NCBI GenBank assembly: GCA_038363925.1
Contig: JAQQWL010000011.1
Coordinates: 3,410,001 to 3,474,000, forward strand
Origin: Apiospora phragmitis
Lineage: Eukaryota; Ascomycota; Sordariomycetes; Amphisphaeriales; Apiosporaceae
Length of the DNA: 64,000 nucleotides
Direction: 5' to 3'
Under the pieces are notes generated by a model that saw only the letters and a list, made by a program, of their open reading frames with translations, did no database searches and was not told the origin of the DNA. The number at the start of each line of letters is the position of its first letter. Position 1 is the stretch's first letter. The position numbers and the translations under genes were made by a program. Below, one piece after another: positions 21,618 through 33,029 of this stretch.

Positions 21618-24600
21618 ATGGTTGGCACCAGCGAACAAGCGTCGTTTGACGTTGTTGCCCCTGCTTCCCTTCATGCAGAAAGGGAGGATCAGTCAATGAC
21701 CATGGAAATCAGCAGCAGCCTCTGCAAGTCGGGCGATACTTCTAGTCCTAACATTCTGATGTCGTCTGGGACGGATGTCGGTGAGCGCAGCTCCTCCGAC
21801 CAACACAAGATAGCTGATGCTATTGGCGCTTCATATCCTACTGTCGTGAATCACTCGAGTGAAACCAACTCGGAAACAAGGAAAAGGAAATCTTCGCACG
21901 ATGAGCATCCTGCCCCAAATGCAGAGCAGATGACTAAAAGAGCCAAGGTGGAAGAAACATTAACCAATACTCTGCTGCAACAGTCAGCATCTCCAGCGTC
22001 TCCCGGAAGTGATAGATCTTTGTTGCCTGCAGAGATCTGGCAACATATCTTCACTTTTGTTCCCCCCAGAGAACTGGGTAACCTCCTATTGACCAACAGA
22101 GCCTTCCACTCCTACCTGAACACCTCACTCACGGTAATTGGGCACATAACCCGCCCTTCAGTGCCGAGCGAAGGTCAAATTTCCACGCTGAAACCGGACG
22201 TGATATGGCAAATATCAAGAAGACGATTCTGGCCTAGAATGCCTGCCCCTCTGAGGAACCATACTGAACTACAAATGTGGAGACTTGCCTGCTGCAGAAA
22301 GTGTCAATTCTGTGGTAAGCGTGGGCCATCAAGTCCAGCCATTGCAAATCAGAAGATACGCTCTGGCCCAGGGGCACATGGGGTTAGCATTATATGGGCG
22401 TTTGCAGTGAGCTCTTGTGGGCCCTGCCTTCTTGACAAGTCTCTCAAGGTGCGTATCACCTGGCGTGGAAGAGTTTAGGCCTAACACATATTGCAGGAAG
22501 TTGACTTACTATTATCTTTAACGCCCTCTCTGATCATACCCGCCCTACCCTCTGTGCTTCTTACTGAGGACACAAACATACTATCGCCAGGGGCTCTTCA
22601 GAATGGCCATGGTCACAGTGATGGAAAACTTACCAAGTTGTTCTATACGAAACATGTTGAAGAGCTCAAGGAAGAATTTGCCACAGTAAAAACTATGGGG
22701 TTGGCTACTGCAGAAGAATGGCTGAAGGGCCTCGATGACAGAGGCAAAGAACTTCGGGCTGATTCAAGTCGATGGGAGAAATGGGAGTCTTCGGGGGGTG
22801 TTTCTCAAATGCAGAAGACGCTATACCAGGCACAAGTTGAGCCCCCACTCAATACAAGCCACGAGGAAACATCCTTGGGAGCACCTAACCAAGTCCCCCA
22901 AGATGGAAACGTCCAGTCATCAACTGGCCTGTCTATTCCGGTTTTCACGACAGTACCAGCGGACGCGCTAACAAAACCTATCACACATTTGGCCCCAAGT
23001 GAGTCAAACGCACCTACTCCAACTACCCTTGACCACTGCTTACCTGTGACTTATGTCAAGAACCATTCCCTCGCCCTGTGCCAAACCGTTCTAGGACCCA
23101 GGAAGAGATCCAAGAGCTGAAGGCGGCTCGGCGGCTAGAGATAGAACGCAGGCTGCACTTCTTGAGCCTCCGCTACTGGCCAATGTCTTGGCACACATAC
23201 CATCGTTCCAAGCTGCTCTTCAAATCATCCAACCCCTAGATAGCAACGCGTGGGATCTCTTGAAACCGCGTTTGCTCTCACAACGAGAGGATGCAGAAAT
23301 ACGAGCTTCACAGGATCAGAGACTTAAAGCTCATTCAACCGATACTCGAGTGAAGGCGGAAGATCGTCGCGATGCGAATGGGGCGCACCGTGAATCGAAA
23401 GAACTTGTCGATAAGGACTGGGATGATGCCCAGGCACATCTGCGAGCGACGGTCTCGGAATATGCCGATGAAACCATCAAGAACGCCTGGCATGATGGTC
23501 ACAAAGTCAAGAAGGACAGCTGCCCTAAGTTTGCCGCCGATGTGTTATTGTACGTCCGGAAGAGATTCTATGCGGAGGTGGCCAAGGACGCAGTTGCTGC
23601 CCGTGCTGCTGGTCAAGAGCCGACACGTGATCCGCCCGAGGGGCCCTTTACGCAGAAACTGACCCTGGAGAATATGAAATGGCTCTTCGAAGTGAAGATC
23701 AAGCCACTTACAGAATCTTATCGAAAGGAGCTGTTTCTCTGCAACGGATGTGACGGGAACTCGAAGGCGTATGGGTTCGAAGGAGTCATTCAACACTATG
23801 CCGCCAAACATACAAGCTCCCTGAGTCAGGGAAACATAGTTGTCTATTGGAGATCCGAATGGCCTGCAACTCCTCCGTTTCACCCTGATCCTCTTTCCAA
23901 GCCCACGAAACCTGCGACTAGTACGCCTACTACATACCCAGGGATCTACCAACAACAGTATCCAGCGCAACCGCCAACTAATAACTTTCCTCAACCCCAT
24001 CCGTTCCCTCTTCAAGGCGCTCTGGGTTACGGAGCTCCTCCATATCGACCTGACTATGGAAGCCAGCAGCACTCACATTATCCTCAATATCCAGCACCTC
24101 AGCCACCATTTCCAATCCCGCCATCTTATAATGCATCCTACCATACCTCCTTCGAGCGGCCAATAGTACCTCAGCAGCATTTGCCGCCTATGACATCATC
24201 TTTTCAGCAACAACAGAATTTCCCTAGTCCGTACGAGAATAACTTTGGCGTGTACCAAGGAAGTCATATTACTTATGATCTCTATTCAGAAGACAAAATT
24301 CGCGCACAGCTTGACGATTTGGCCTTCAATTCGCGCGATGTTTGGATGGCTTTGACGAGTTTGAGGAACCTACCGGGAAACATTCGGGTCTCTATCGTTA
24401 TCTTTCATTTGACCAAACGGTACAGATCACGATTTTCCGAGAGCCCTCCTTTGGCAATGTTCATTGACGGGCTCTCGAACAAGAAAGACATGCGGCCTGT
24501 TCGCAATATCAACGGGTTAAAGTGCAAGGCTTGCCATTTACATCCTGATGACGGGGCTGAAGTTGAGCTGAGAACTTTTTCGCTGCCACAATTGGCGAAT

Positions 24601-26322
24601 CATTTCCAACAAAACCACGTCGACCCCTTTCAAGGTGCCGGCGCACCCTTCCTTGATTGGACAGTGGATATGATACATGTTCCTGACCTGAGTGGTCTGC
24701 AAAACCTGTCTGGAATGAATGCTCAGAAAGAGGCCCTGGTCACTGAAGCATTTCCAGGTCTTATGGTATCGTTCCCTTACCGCCAGCCTCCAGCAGTGAT
24801 TGAGACAGGCTCGGAATGGATTGGCACTGAAGGCCAACCCCCTACTGTAACTGGCACCCACCATGAGGGGTCTGGCAACACAGTCACGGCATCACCCTCT
24901 GTGACAGGTGGTGCTGGGTACATTCATACGGCAAGTCGTTATGACACAACCCTGCTCCCGGAAAACAGATATGCCCTAGCCCAGAATAAGCATGACCAGG
25001 AACGCCAGGTCCTCCCGATCTCACACCCGCCTCAACCAGGGGCACCATTAAACTCGTCACCTGGTTATGGCGCCAGACCATCCATAACTCCCAAACAAGA
25101 GTTGCATGGGAGGAGCCGCGACCGGAAATATGGCTTCAAAGAGAAGCGAAAGGGCCCCAACCACAGTAGTTCAAAGCGGAAGGGCGATGCCAAGTCCAAT
25201 GACGCTGCGGTCAAAATCGGACGCACCAGCCATGACGAAAGGGATGGAGAGGCAGAAGCCGAGGAGTCGCGCCAAGAGGAAGCTATCCGGGCAATGTGGG
25301 CCGCTGAACGCCGAGAAGCTGCGCAGTTAGCCTCAACGCCTGGTGTACGTAAAGAAGAGAAAAGAAACAGCCCAAGGAGCGGAGGGACGAGCCAAATGGC
25401 AAAGCGGGTTGTGAAGCTATCTCGTTCGCCAAGGCCAATACAGACAGGGGCTCACAACGATCCGTGGACTGCATCTAGGACAGTGGAGACAGAGCCTGGC
25501 GACGACCTGTTTGCTGGCCTGGAGTCGCATTTGAACCAACAAACTTGTTCAGATCCTAATGTGACGGGGAGAGTGGCGATGTACGATCGGCAACCTATTT
25601 ACGAACCACACCATGTGCGCATCAGCCAACCAGTCGCTTTGGTACGCCCTGCCAGTCAGGCCATGCATTCGGGGTTTGCGTCGTACGAACGCACATCACC
25701 ACCAAGCAATGCCAGAGAAGGTGATCGTCTACAGGCCATACACTACCGAGAGCCAAGTTCTCAGCCTCACCAGGAGCAAGCATTCTATACCTCGTCAGCT
25801 CTGACACCAAGCTATAATGAAGGTCGAATCGCTGGGCCAGTTTTGACAGTGCATGACACGGCGATTGAACATATGCGCCTTGATGGCACGTCGCGGAATC
25901 ATCTAACAGGAGAGCGAGCTGAACAGATCCTTCGTAACCCCAGCGCAGACGGATATGTGGATGAAGCGGGTATGCGTAGAGAACAGGCACGCGTCCAATA
26001 GGTGGAAACGTACGAACTAGTCAGGATGCGTGATGCCGAGGGCGAGTATTTGATTCGCAGGCCGGTCAGACGCGAGATGGAGGCCGCATATGCCGGCCCG
26101 GGACGGCTCGAGTATCGTGAAATGGGCTATTCTAGCACCCACTATGGACCCGGGAATATCACAATCTCGTTGGCCCACGAACGACCACGGGACAGCGAGG
26201 GTATCCTACGGCGTTCTTTGCGGGAGGAATCTCGCGAGGCCGGGTCTCTTCATTATGAAGAGTACGATCCGAGATTCGGCTCAGCCCCACCGAACCCGGA
26301 GGCACATGTTTACTACCAGTGA
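21618..26322 (+). CDS. Large F-box/zinc-finger protein, with one frameshift and an in-frame TAG
   Basis: Predicted SCF-type adaptor or nuclear protein of about 1,500 residues; no named function. Exons 21618-22448, 22497-22998 and 23061-26322. An F-box lies at about residues 135-175 (LLPAEIWQHIFTFVPPRELG), followed by a cysteine-rich patch (CRKCQFCGKRG, SSCGPCLLDK). Later come a C2H2-like finger (LFLCNGCDG with HYAAKH), a long Pro/Gln/Tyr-rich low-complexity region, a second finger-like unit (LKCKACHLHPDDG with HFQQNH), and a charged C-terminus. After LEIERR at 23151-23152 the frame breaks; one more G would give RRAALLEPPLLANVLAHIPSF. A TAG at 25999-26001 interrupts ARVQ and VETYELVRMRDAEGEYLIRR; the frame stays open and charged to a TGA ending at 26322. 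Either the protein ends at the TAG, or the stop is readthrough, mutation or error. Confidence 0.7.
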
Positions 26323-28122
26323 AGTTCATCTACGGACGGACGGCCGCATCGTTGACTGATAGGGACGATGCGAGCACCGAGCACTGTATCATACCTAGGT
26401 AATAAGGGAATAATACCATTAGCCAATAAGGGCTCGGAATCACAAAACTGGGTGTTATTGGGGACGTAGACCATTAACGTCCTAGCTCCGATGGCTGAAA
26501 CAGATGATCCCTGTAGCTGAGATGAAACATCCTGAACTCGTGGGCCCCGTTGCCTTCTTGGGGTACATACGGTACCCACATATCTTAAGCAGGAACTACT
26601 CCATCCACATGGGCACACGTGGGGTCTCAACACTCACTAAAGTCTCTGACAGTCATGACATTGGAAGACCCAATACCCTTCATTTGTCCAGGACTGTACG
26701 GAGGACGGAGTATGTAGTAGAGGCCTCGTCAGAGGTGAAAGCGATACAAGATCAAGATCAGTAGCACATTGAGTGAGACGGGCCCAATACACAACAGTAG
26801 ACGATACAAGAGGCCAACAAAGGACGGGCAGCAAATGTGATATGCTTCACCACCCCAATGAGGAGCCAGACCGGCCTTTTTTTACTCACCAGGCCGGTTT
26901 CTTGACTCATTAAAACAGATTCTCCCTTATTACCAATAATTGTTGGCTCTGCGTCAATGTAGCAGTGCACGCATGAATGGTGATTTGCCTGCTCTGGACT
27001 GACTGTCTGTCTGCTTTTCCTACTGCAGTTCTGTGCAGGGGGCCGCATTAAACTTGCTGCATGTAAGCCAGTTTTTTCCCTTCCTGGGAGCGGGGCAAGT
27101 CCTCATAATTTTAAGTTAGATAGAATTCCCGCCTGGTCAGTGGCTGCGCGTCCACTGCATCTAACAGGATCGTATGTGCGTCGACGGGGCATTTGTTGAC
27201 ATGGAGGCCAAATCGGGAAGAGAGGGAGGGAGGGTAGAGAGAGGTACAAGACAAGACCCGATAATGAACAACAACATTGGAACGAAGCTGTGCTGTCGAA
27301 AAACGCGTCAGTTAGATCGCCAGAACCCGTTCTAAATGCGCCTACACAATACATACACCACGATTTATTAATACCTACCTAGGTAAGAGTACTACTATAT
27401 AACGAGCAGAGAGAGCACCGAGGCTTGTTATATCAAATTAATGGCAATACAGGCGATACACTTCCCCGTCGACCTCCTTGTTTTAGTATGCAGTTAGCAG
27501 GTCAGCTAGCAAGGAGCCTCCTTCCCTCCCTCCTTGACTACTCGTAGTACCTGTAGGTAATCAATCAGCTCGCTAACCTAAAGACGGGAGGTACATTTGC
27601 CCATCCATGTAGCTACATTGAGTCGAGTATAATTGCCGGGACACCACCCTTAATACCAAAAAGAGGTAGTGGATGTGCCTGGTTGTATGTTGCCTACCCA
27701 AGCCTACTTACTATCATCTCATATTTCTTCTGGCCTTTGGGGTGATGTGATCCCTCTTTCTTCCCGCCACCATCACAAACGCCGAAACAACATTCTGCTG
27801 TGATTTCCATCCCGAGCCCCCACTACGATCAGACTTTGGGATCTGCTTGTATCTACTTACCTACTACCACTACCACTACATCTTGCATTAGTCCTGGTTT
27901 TTACAGGCTACTTGACTAGGCCAGGACTATCTTAGGTAGTGTGGCATTGTTTGTAGTAGTGCACCCCGGCTTTGTTTACCTGTCGACTGTCGTATCCTCC
28001 ACCTCTGGCGCATTGCGATTCTCACAACCAAACACTGTCGCAAACATTCGCACAAGATACACCACCACACTTTGGGACCAAGCCGGTGTACAGCGACAGC
28101 AAGGCAACTACACATTCCCACC
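26323..28122. other. Intergenic region of 1.8 kb with TACCTAGGTA palindromes
   Basis: Same-strand spacer. The exact palindrome TACCTAGGTA occurs at 26392-26401 and 27376-27385. The last 250 bp before the next gene are rich in ACC/CT repeats, typical of a fungal leader. No supported gene. Confidence 0.5.
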
Positions 28123-29971
28123 ATGTCGTTGCAGAGTGTCTACAAGCAGTTTCTTGCTGCCCCCAACTCCTCCTCTGCTCGCAACCGATGCGACGCTACA
28201 CTACATCACCACCACCACAACCTTCAGAAGCGCAGCTGAGATCATCAAGCACCTGAGCAGCCAACGCAACCAAATCAAGAAGAAGAAGGAAGATGTTCTC
28301 ACTGCCGTCGAAGGTGACAATGTCGTTGCCCTTGAATTTGACACGGCCCTCGAGTTCGTCATAAGTGGTGGCACCTACCTGCCCGGGCTCGATGACAACT
28401 TCCTGGCTGACCGCACTGTTATTCTACCTATTGTACGTACTTGGCACCGTGTTCATGTCTCTATTAGCTCTCGGTCTCGCAATTGATAACCCACTAACGA
28501 CCCCGGCTTCTAGATGCACATAGTTACCTTTGACAATGAGGGCAAGATCTTGCAGATCCGTCAAACCTGGGATCAAGGCGCTATGCTGAAACAGGTTGAT
28601 GTTATTGGAAAGACAGGGCGCAACTGGCCCATTCGCGATAGCCAGGAGCAGATCAAGATGATCACGAACGCAGCCAAGTCGGTCAGCGCCGCCGCTTCAA
28701 CCCAGAGAAAGACTGATCCTGCCGTGCGCTCCCGCGGCGACTCCAACAACTCGCCCCTCTTCGGAACTCGCGAAGAGAACAACCAGAGTATCGCGTCGGT
28801 CATCTCTCCCAGGGGTGGAGTGAAGCCCAAGCAACGCGGCTTCGACGAGATCTTGGGAGAAGAACCAGCAGGGACTGCCGCCGCATCGGTTGTTTCCCCT
28901 AGAGGCGGGGCGCGACCAACACAGAGAAGCTTCTACGACATCGTTGGCGAGGAAGAAGATAACGAGGAAGAAGGATCCCCAGGTTCGGGTCGGGGGCGAT
29001 CTCGATCACCGAGCAAAACCATCGCCCCCAAGGCTGGAGGAGACAAGAAATTCCAGCCCAGTCGCTTGTTTGAGAGAGAGGAGGAATCTGAAGCGGCCAA
29101 AAATGCCGAAGCGCATGCCCGTGAGCGTTCCGAATCACCTTTCAAGTCGATTGCTCCCAAAGCTGGGGGAGACAAGAAATTCAAACCCAGCCGTTTGTTT
29201 GAGACCAACGAGGACTCCGAGAATGATGCGCCTGGCAAGAACGGAAAGGGGCCAGAGCTTTTCTATCGGCCCAACCCCAAGAGATTCGATCACTTCGAAT
29301 TCGGCGACGGCTCTGATCCCACAGATGCCCCGGCAGAGAAGAGTGAACCCCAGCCTCGCAACTCGAAGCACGGCAGCCAATGGTCTTTTGATGACTTCGT
29401 TACTCCTCAGAAGGTTGCTCCTACTCGGACTCTGCAAAGAAATAACCAAGACTCGCGCCATTGGGGCACTGGCGATGACGTAGCCGAGGAGGCCGCTCAC
29501 CCTGCTCAGCAGCGAATCCGCCCTTCAGCCGAGGTTCACTTTGAAATGCAAGATGACGGTACCCCTGTCGCATCGCGCCAGAACGTACCTCGTGGCGTTT
29601 CTCAGAACGCCAACTCCAAACTGTACAAGGACAGGACCACAGGCGAAGAGGAGGCGGACAATTCTTCTGCTGAAGCACTCGGTAACATTACCAACTTGAA
29701 AAACAGAAACACGGTCTTCGGTTCTCAGTTCGATATGACCGATTCTTCCCCTGCTCAAAAGGAAAACCAACCGACTAAGCCTGCCAACAAAGGCGCCTCT
29801 TCTGGTGACCGAGGTATCCGTATTGGTGGCGACGGCATGGGGGGTGCCAAAGGCACCAACCGAGATTGGATGTTTGGTGACGGTGGTGAGGAGGAGGATC
29901 CCAAGCCAGCCAAGCCGATGCCCGGCCGGAAGCAGGGAGCCAACTCAGGGGGGTTCAATTGGGATTTCTAG
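28123..29971 (+). CDS. NTF2-like-fold protein with repeated C-terminal peptide motifs
   Basis: Conserved fungal protein of unknown function whose first 170 residues look like an NTF2-like (SnoaL-type) fold. Exons 28123-28432 and 28514-29971, intron 81 nt, phase 0. It starts MSLQSVYKQFLAAPNSS; the second part has DATLHYITTTTTFRSAAEII, FVISGGTYLPGLDDNFL, then MHIVTFDNEGKILQIRQTWD and LLKQ-like MLKQVDVIGKTGRNWPIRD. The frame breaks near 28165-28175: the start frame reads SSSARNRCDATLH while the family-like frame reads LLATDATLHYITT; two extra bases in the TCCTCT tract (or one fewer) restores it. The 370-residue tail is disordered and charged, with two copies each of [IV]SPRGGxxPxQRxF and a SPxKxIAPKAGGDKKFxPSRL unit, ending SGGFNWDF. 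The tail motifs suggest peptide-binding partners; that is inference. Confidence 0.82.
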
Positions 29972-30892
29972 GTAAATGCCCGCTCTGGGCGGACCAATCC
30001 ACGACGATGAAGTCTCCCTTGTATTCTTCACGGTGTTGCACGTCTCATGGCGCCCACTCATGAATCATGATCTTGAACAGAATGGAAACTGCATCTCTTT
30101 CTTTGTGCTATTAGACTCGAGGGGAAGTGGAAGAAGACGACAGATGGACTGTCCATAGGGGAAAGGAAAGCCGAGCTACGAATTATTCGTTTCTCGAAGA
30201 CTGGTGAGGGTTAAGTGAATAAACGCTTCACAGCTATATGTATACAGGCCTGTTCAAAATATTAAGGGGCAAGAGGTCTTTTCTTAGGAGAGAGACCGGT
30301 TGCATACCCCTCTGGATCGCAGATCACAATCTTGTTGGGCGTTTTGTTAGTTTCTACAGATCAATAGTGTTTGTAGATCATGATCGATCGAGGAGAGCCA
30401 CAACGGCCTGAGGTCCAATATATGTATGCTTATTGCCTTGCTGGCGTTTTCCGCTTGAGGAAAATAGAGTACAATTTCTCGGACATGCTTGACGACTTCC
30501 CGTTTCCGGGTCCCAGTTTGACTACCGATACTACATGTATTTTGACGCTTCGACCATAAGAACCGCACAATTCACGTCGATTTATATCTTCAGAGCATCT
30601 ATGGCACAGCTGGGGAATTGCACAGGCCAGAAACTGTCGCTTTCGCGTAGAACGACTCCGTTTAGATAAACACTCTAATGTTACATGGTATCCTGACTCT
30701 GGTCCTATGACGCCCCGCTGAACCAAAATTCAAGAAAGAGCAAACCCCGAGGCCTTCGGAGGACTAGTATATAACGAGACCCCTGGCTCATCTACGACGA
30801 GGACGCTATTCCCCGCCATCACAATTGGTCATTATTTTCGCCATCATCATCACAAATGATACGGATTTGTCAGTCTCAGCCTGCTCCCAAAA
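29972..30892. other. Convergent intergenic region
   Basis: Tail-to-tail spacer between the NTF2-like gene and the amino-acid permease. Nothing beyond the two 3' ends is recognised. Confidence 0.45.
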
Positions 30893-33029
30893 TCAGCAGA
30901 GGAACTTGTACAATTTCTTCCACTTGGGCCAACCCCTGCGCTCCTCCGCCTCCTGCGCCACGAGGATGGGCAGGTTGAAATCGCGACGGCCTGTATCAAT
31001 ATCGACCTGGCTAGTGCGGACGATCCCGGAGGTGCGGAAGTAGAGCCGGTGGACGCCGTAGAAGACCACGACGATGGGTACGGCCATGTACTGCAGGAAG
31101 AAGTTCTCAGCGAGTTGGCGGGGGGGACTTCTCGCGCCAGCCGACGGGCCAGGCGCCGACCCAGAACTGGGTGACAAGGACGAGGAGGTTGAAGCCGAAC
31201 CCCAACCAGGAGCCCCAGACGCCGCACTGTGAGCGGAAGGCGAGCTCCGAGAGGCTGTGGCCCTGGTCGGCCCAGGCGCGGCGGAAGCGGATGTGGGCCA
31301 GGCAGATGGAGGCCCAGGTGAAGAGGGACGAGAGGCCCGAGATGGCCAGCAGCCAGTCCAGCACCGTGGACTGGGCGCCGAGGTCCGCGAGGAAGGCCAG
31401 CAGGCCCATGGAGGAGGCGACGATGATGGCGACGAGGGGCCGCCCCTGGCGGTCGACGTACGCGAGCGCCCGCGGCGCCTGCTTCTGGTCGGCGAGCGCC
31501 GCGAGGGTGCGCGAGGACCCGAACACGGACGAGTTGCCGACCGAGAGGACCGCGATCAGGATCACCACGTTCATGACCGAGGGCAGCACCTCGATGCCCG
31601 CGTTCTCGATGGCGATGACGAAGGGCGACGCCGCCGCCGTCATCCTGTCGCTGCTGCCCTCGCCCTGCAGCAGCCGGTGATCGGTGTACGGGACCAGCAG
31701 GCCCACCAGGGTCAGCGCCACGATGTAGAATAGGCTGATGCGCCAGAAGACCTGCTTGATCGCTGTAGGCAGCGACTTTCGCGGGTTCATGGTCTCGGCC
31801 GCGGCAAGGCCGACGAGCTCGGTTCCAGCAAAAGCGAAGGCCGCCTGCACAAATACGGTGCATAGGCCCTTGAAGCCGTTGTGGAATGCGCCAGGGTTGT
31901 GCCAATATAAGGTACCGATATAGCCTCCATTGGGAGTGCCGCCTATATTTAGGACAATGCCTAGTAATCTGGGAGGAAATGTGTAAGTTTACACTAGCTG
32001 TAAGAATAAGCCAGGGGGAACTTGCATGAAGCCGATTACGGCTATTACTTTGATGATGGCAAATATAAATTCGGCTTCTCCGTACCCCTTTACACCGAAG
32101 AGGTTAATGAAGACAATTATTACCAGAAAAATGCTGACGAATATCGCTCTGTTAATATTCGGATTCCAGAACGATATCGTTATGGAAGCAGCAATGATCT
32201 CCAGGGGAAGAACTACAAGCCATTGCAACGCATAGCTTCTCTTTGGTTAGTGAATTGGTTTATGTTGGTGTGACTATTTTATCAGACAGGAAACTCACTT
32301 CCATCCCATCGCAAAGCCCCATGATGGATCGATGAAGCGCGTCGAATACGCCGAGAACGAACCAGCCACTGGGAAAGCAACAGCCAGCTCCCCGAGGGCT
32401 TGAACCGTAAAATATAGCATGGTACCGACGAAAAAGATAGGCAAGGAGGAGCGAGCCGGGGCCTCCTACTGCCAGGGACCTACCCGAAGCCACAAAGAGA
32501 CCGGTGCCTGTGTCGATATGCCGAGTCAGCTAGCTGCGCCTCCAAAGTTTCTACTGTCAAAACTCAAGAAAGCCGTACCTATCGAGCCACCGATCGCAAT
32601 CATTTGTAAATGCCTTCCCTTAAGCCTCCGCAAGAGATTGCTCTGCGCTGTCGAAAGCGCTGCCATACGCATGTCGTAAGAATGGCCCGAGGGGATCCTG
32701 TCATGGTGCGAGGTTTGCTGCGTCAGCAGTGAGCCGGATTCGCCCGCCATTATGTCGGATATCGGATCCTTGGGCATGATGCGCTGGTTAGGGTCGCGCC
32801 GAAAGCTATCAGCCCAGCTGCGTAGGAAGCGCGGCGGCGTCGCCGAGGGATGGTGGAGATGATGGTGGCCATGCAGCCCGCCCGACGCGGTACCAAAGTC
32901 GTCGTACATGGGCGCCCGCATCGCGTCGTTGCTCCCCTGCGCGATCGATGACGACATGTCCTCTTTGATGGGGAACAGCTTCAGTTCGATGTCGTGGTTG
33001 TTGGGACTACTCTGGTTGGAATACGGCAT
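30893..33029 (-). CDS. Amino-acid permease (APC superfamily, YAT family), two frame breaks
   Basis: Plasma-membrane proton-coupled amino-acid importer related to yeast GAP1/AGP. Exons (minus): 32579-33029, 32299-32507, 32026-32235 and 30893-31968. The cytosolic N-terminus ends RRLKGRHLQMIAIGGSIG, followed by TGLFVASGRSLAVGGPGSLL, the hallmark first helix. Later: QALGELAVAFPVAGSFSAYS, GWNYALQWLVVLPLEI, VLNIGGTPNGGYIG, AFAGTELVGLAAAETMNPRK, and FLQYMAVPIVVVFYGVHRLY near the end. The third intron (31969-32025) uses a GC donor (AT|GCAAGT). Two frame breaks occur: five T at 32431-32435 (plus strand A5) where four would keep LLLAYLF|VGTMLYFTVQ, and seven C (plus strand G7 at 31120-31126) where six would join REKSP to RQLAENFFLQY. 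Both are homopolymers, so consensus error is likely. It shares a 1.5-kb divergent promoter with RAD51. Substrate range cannot be told. Confidence 0.88.
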
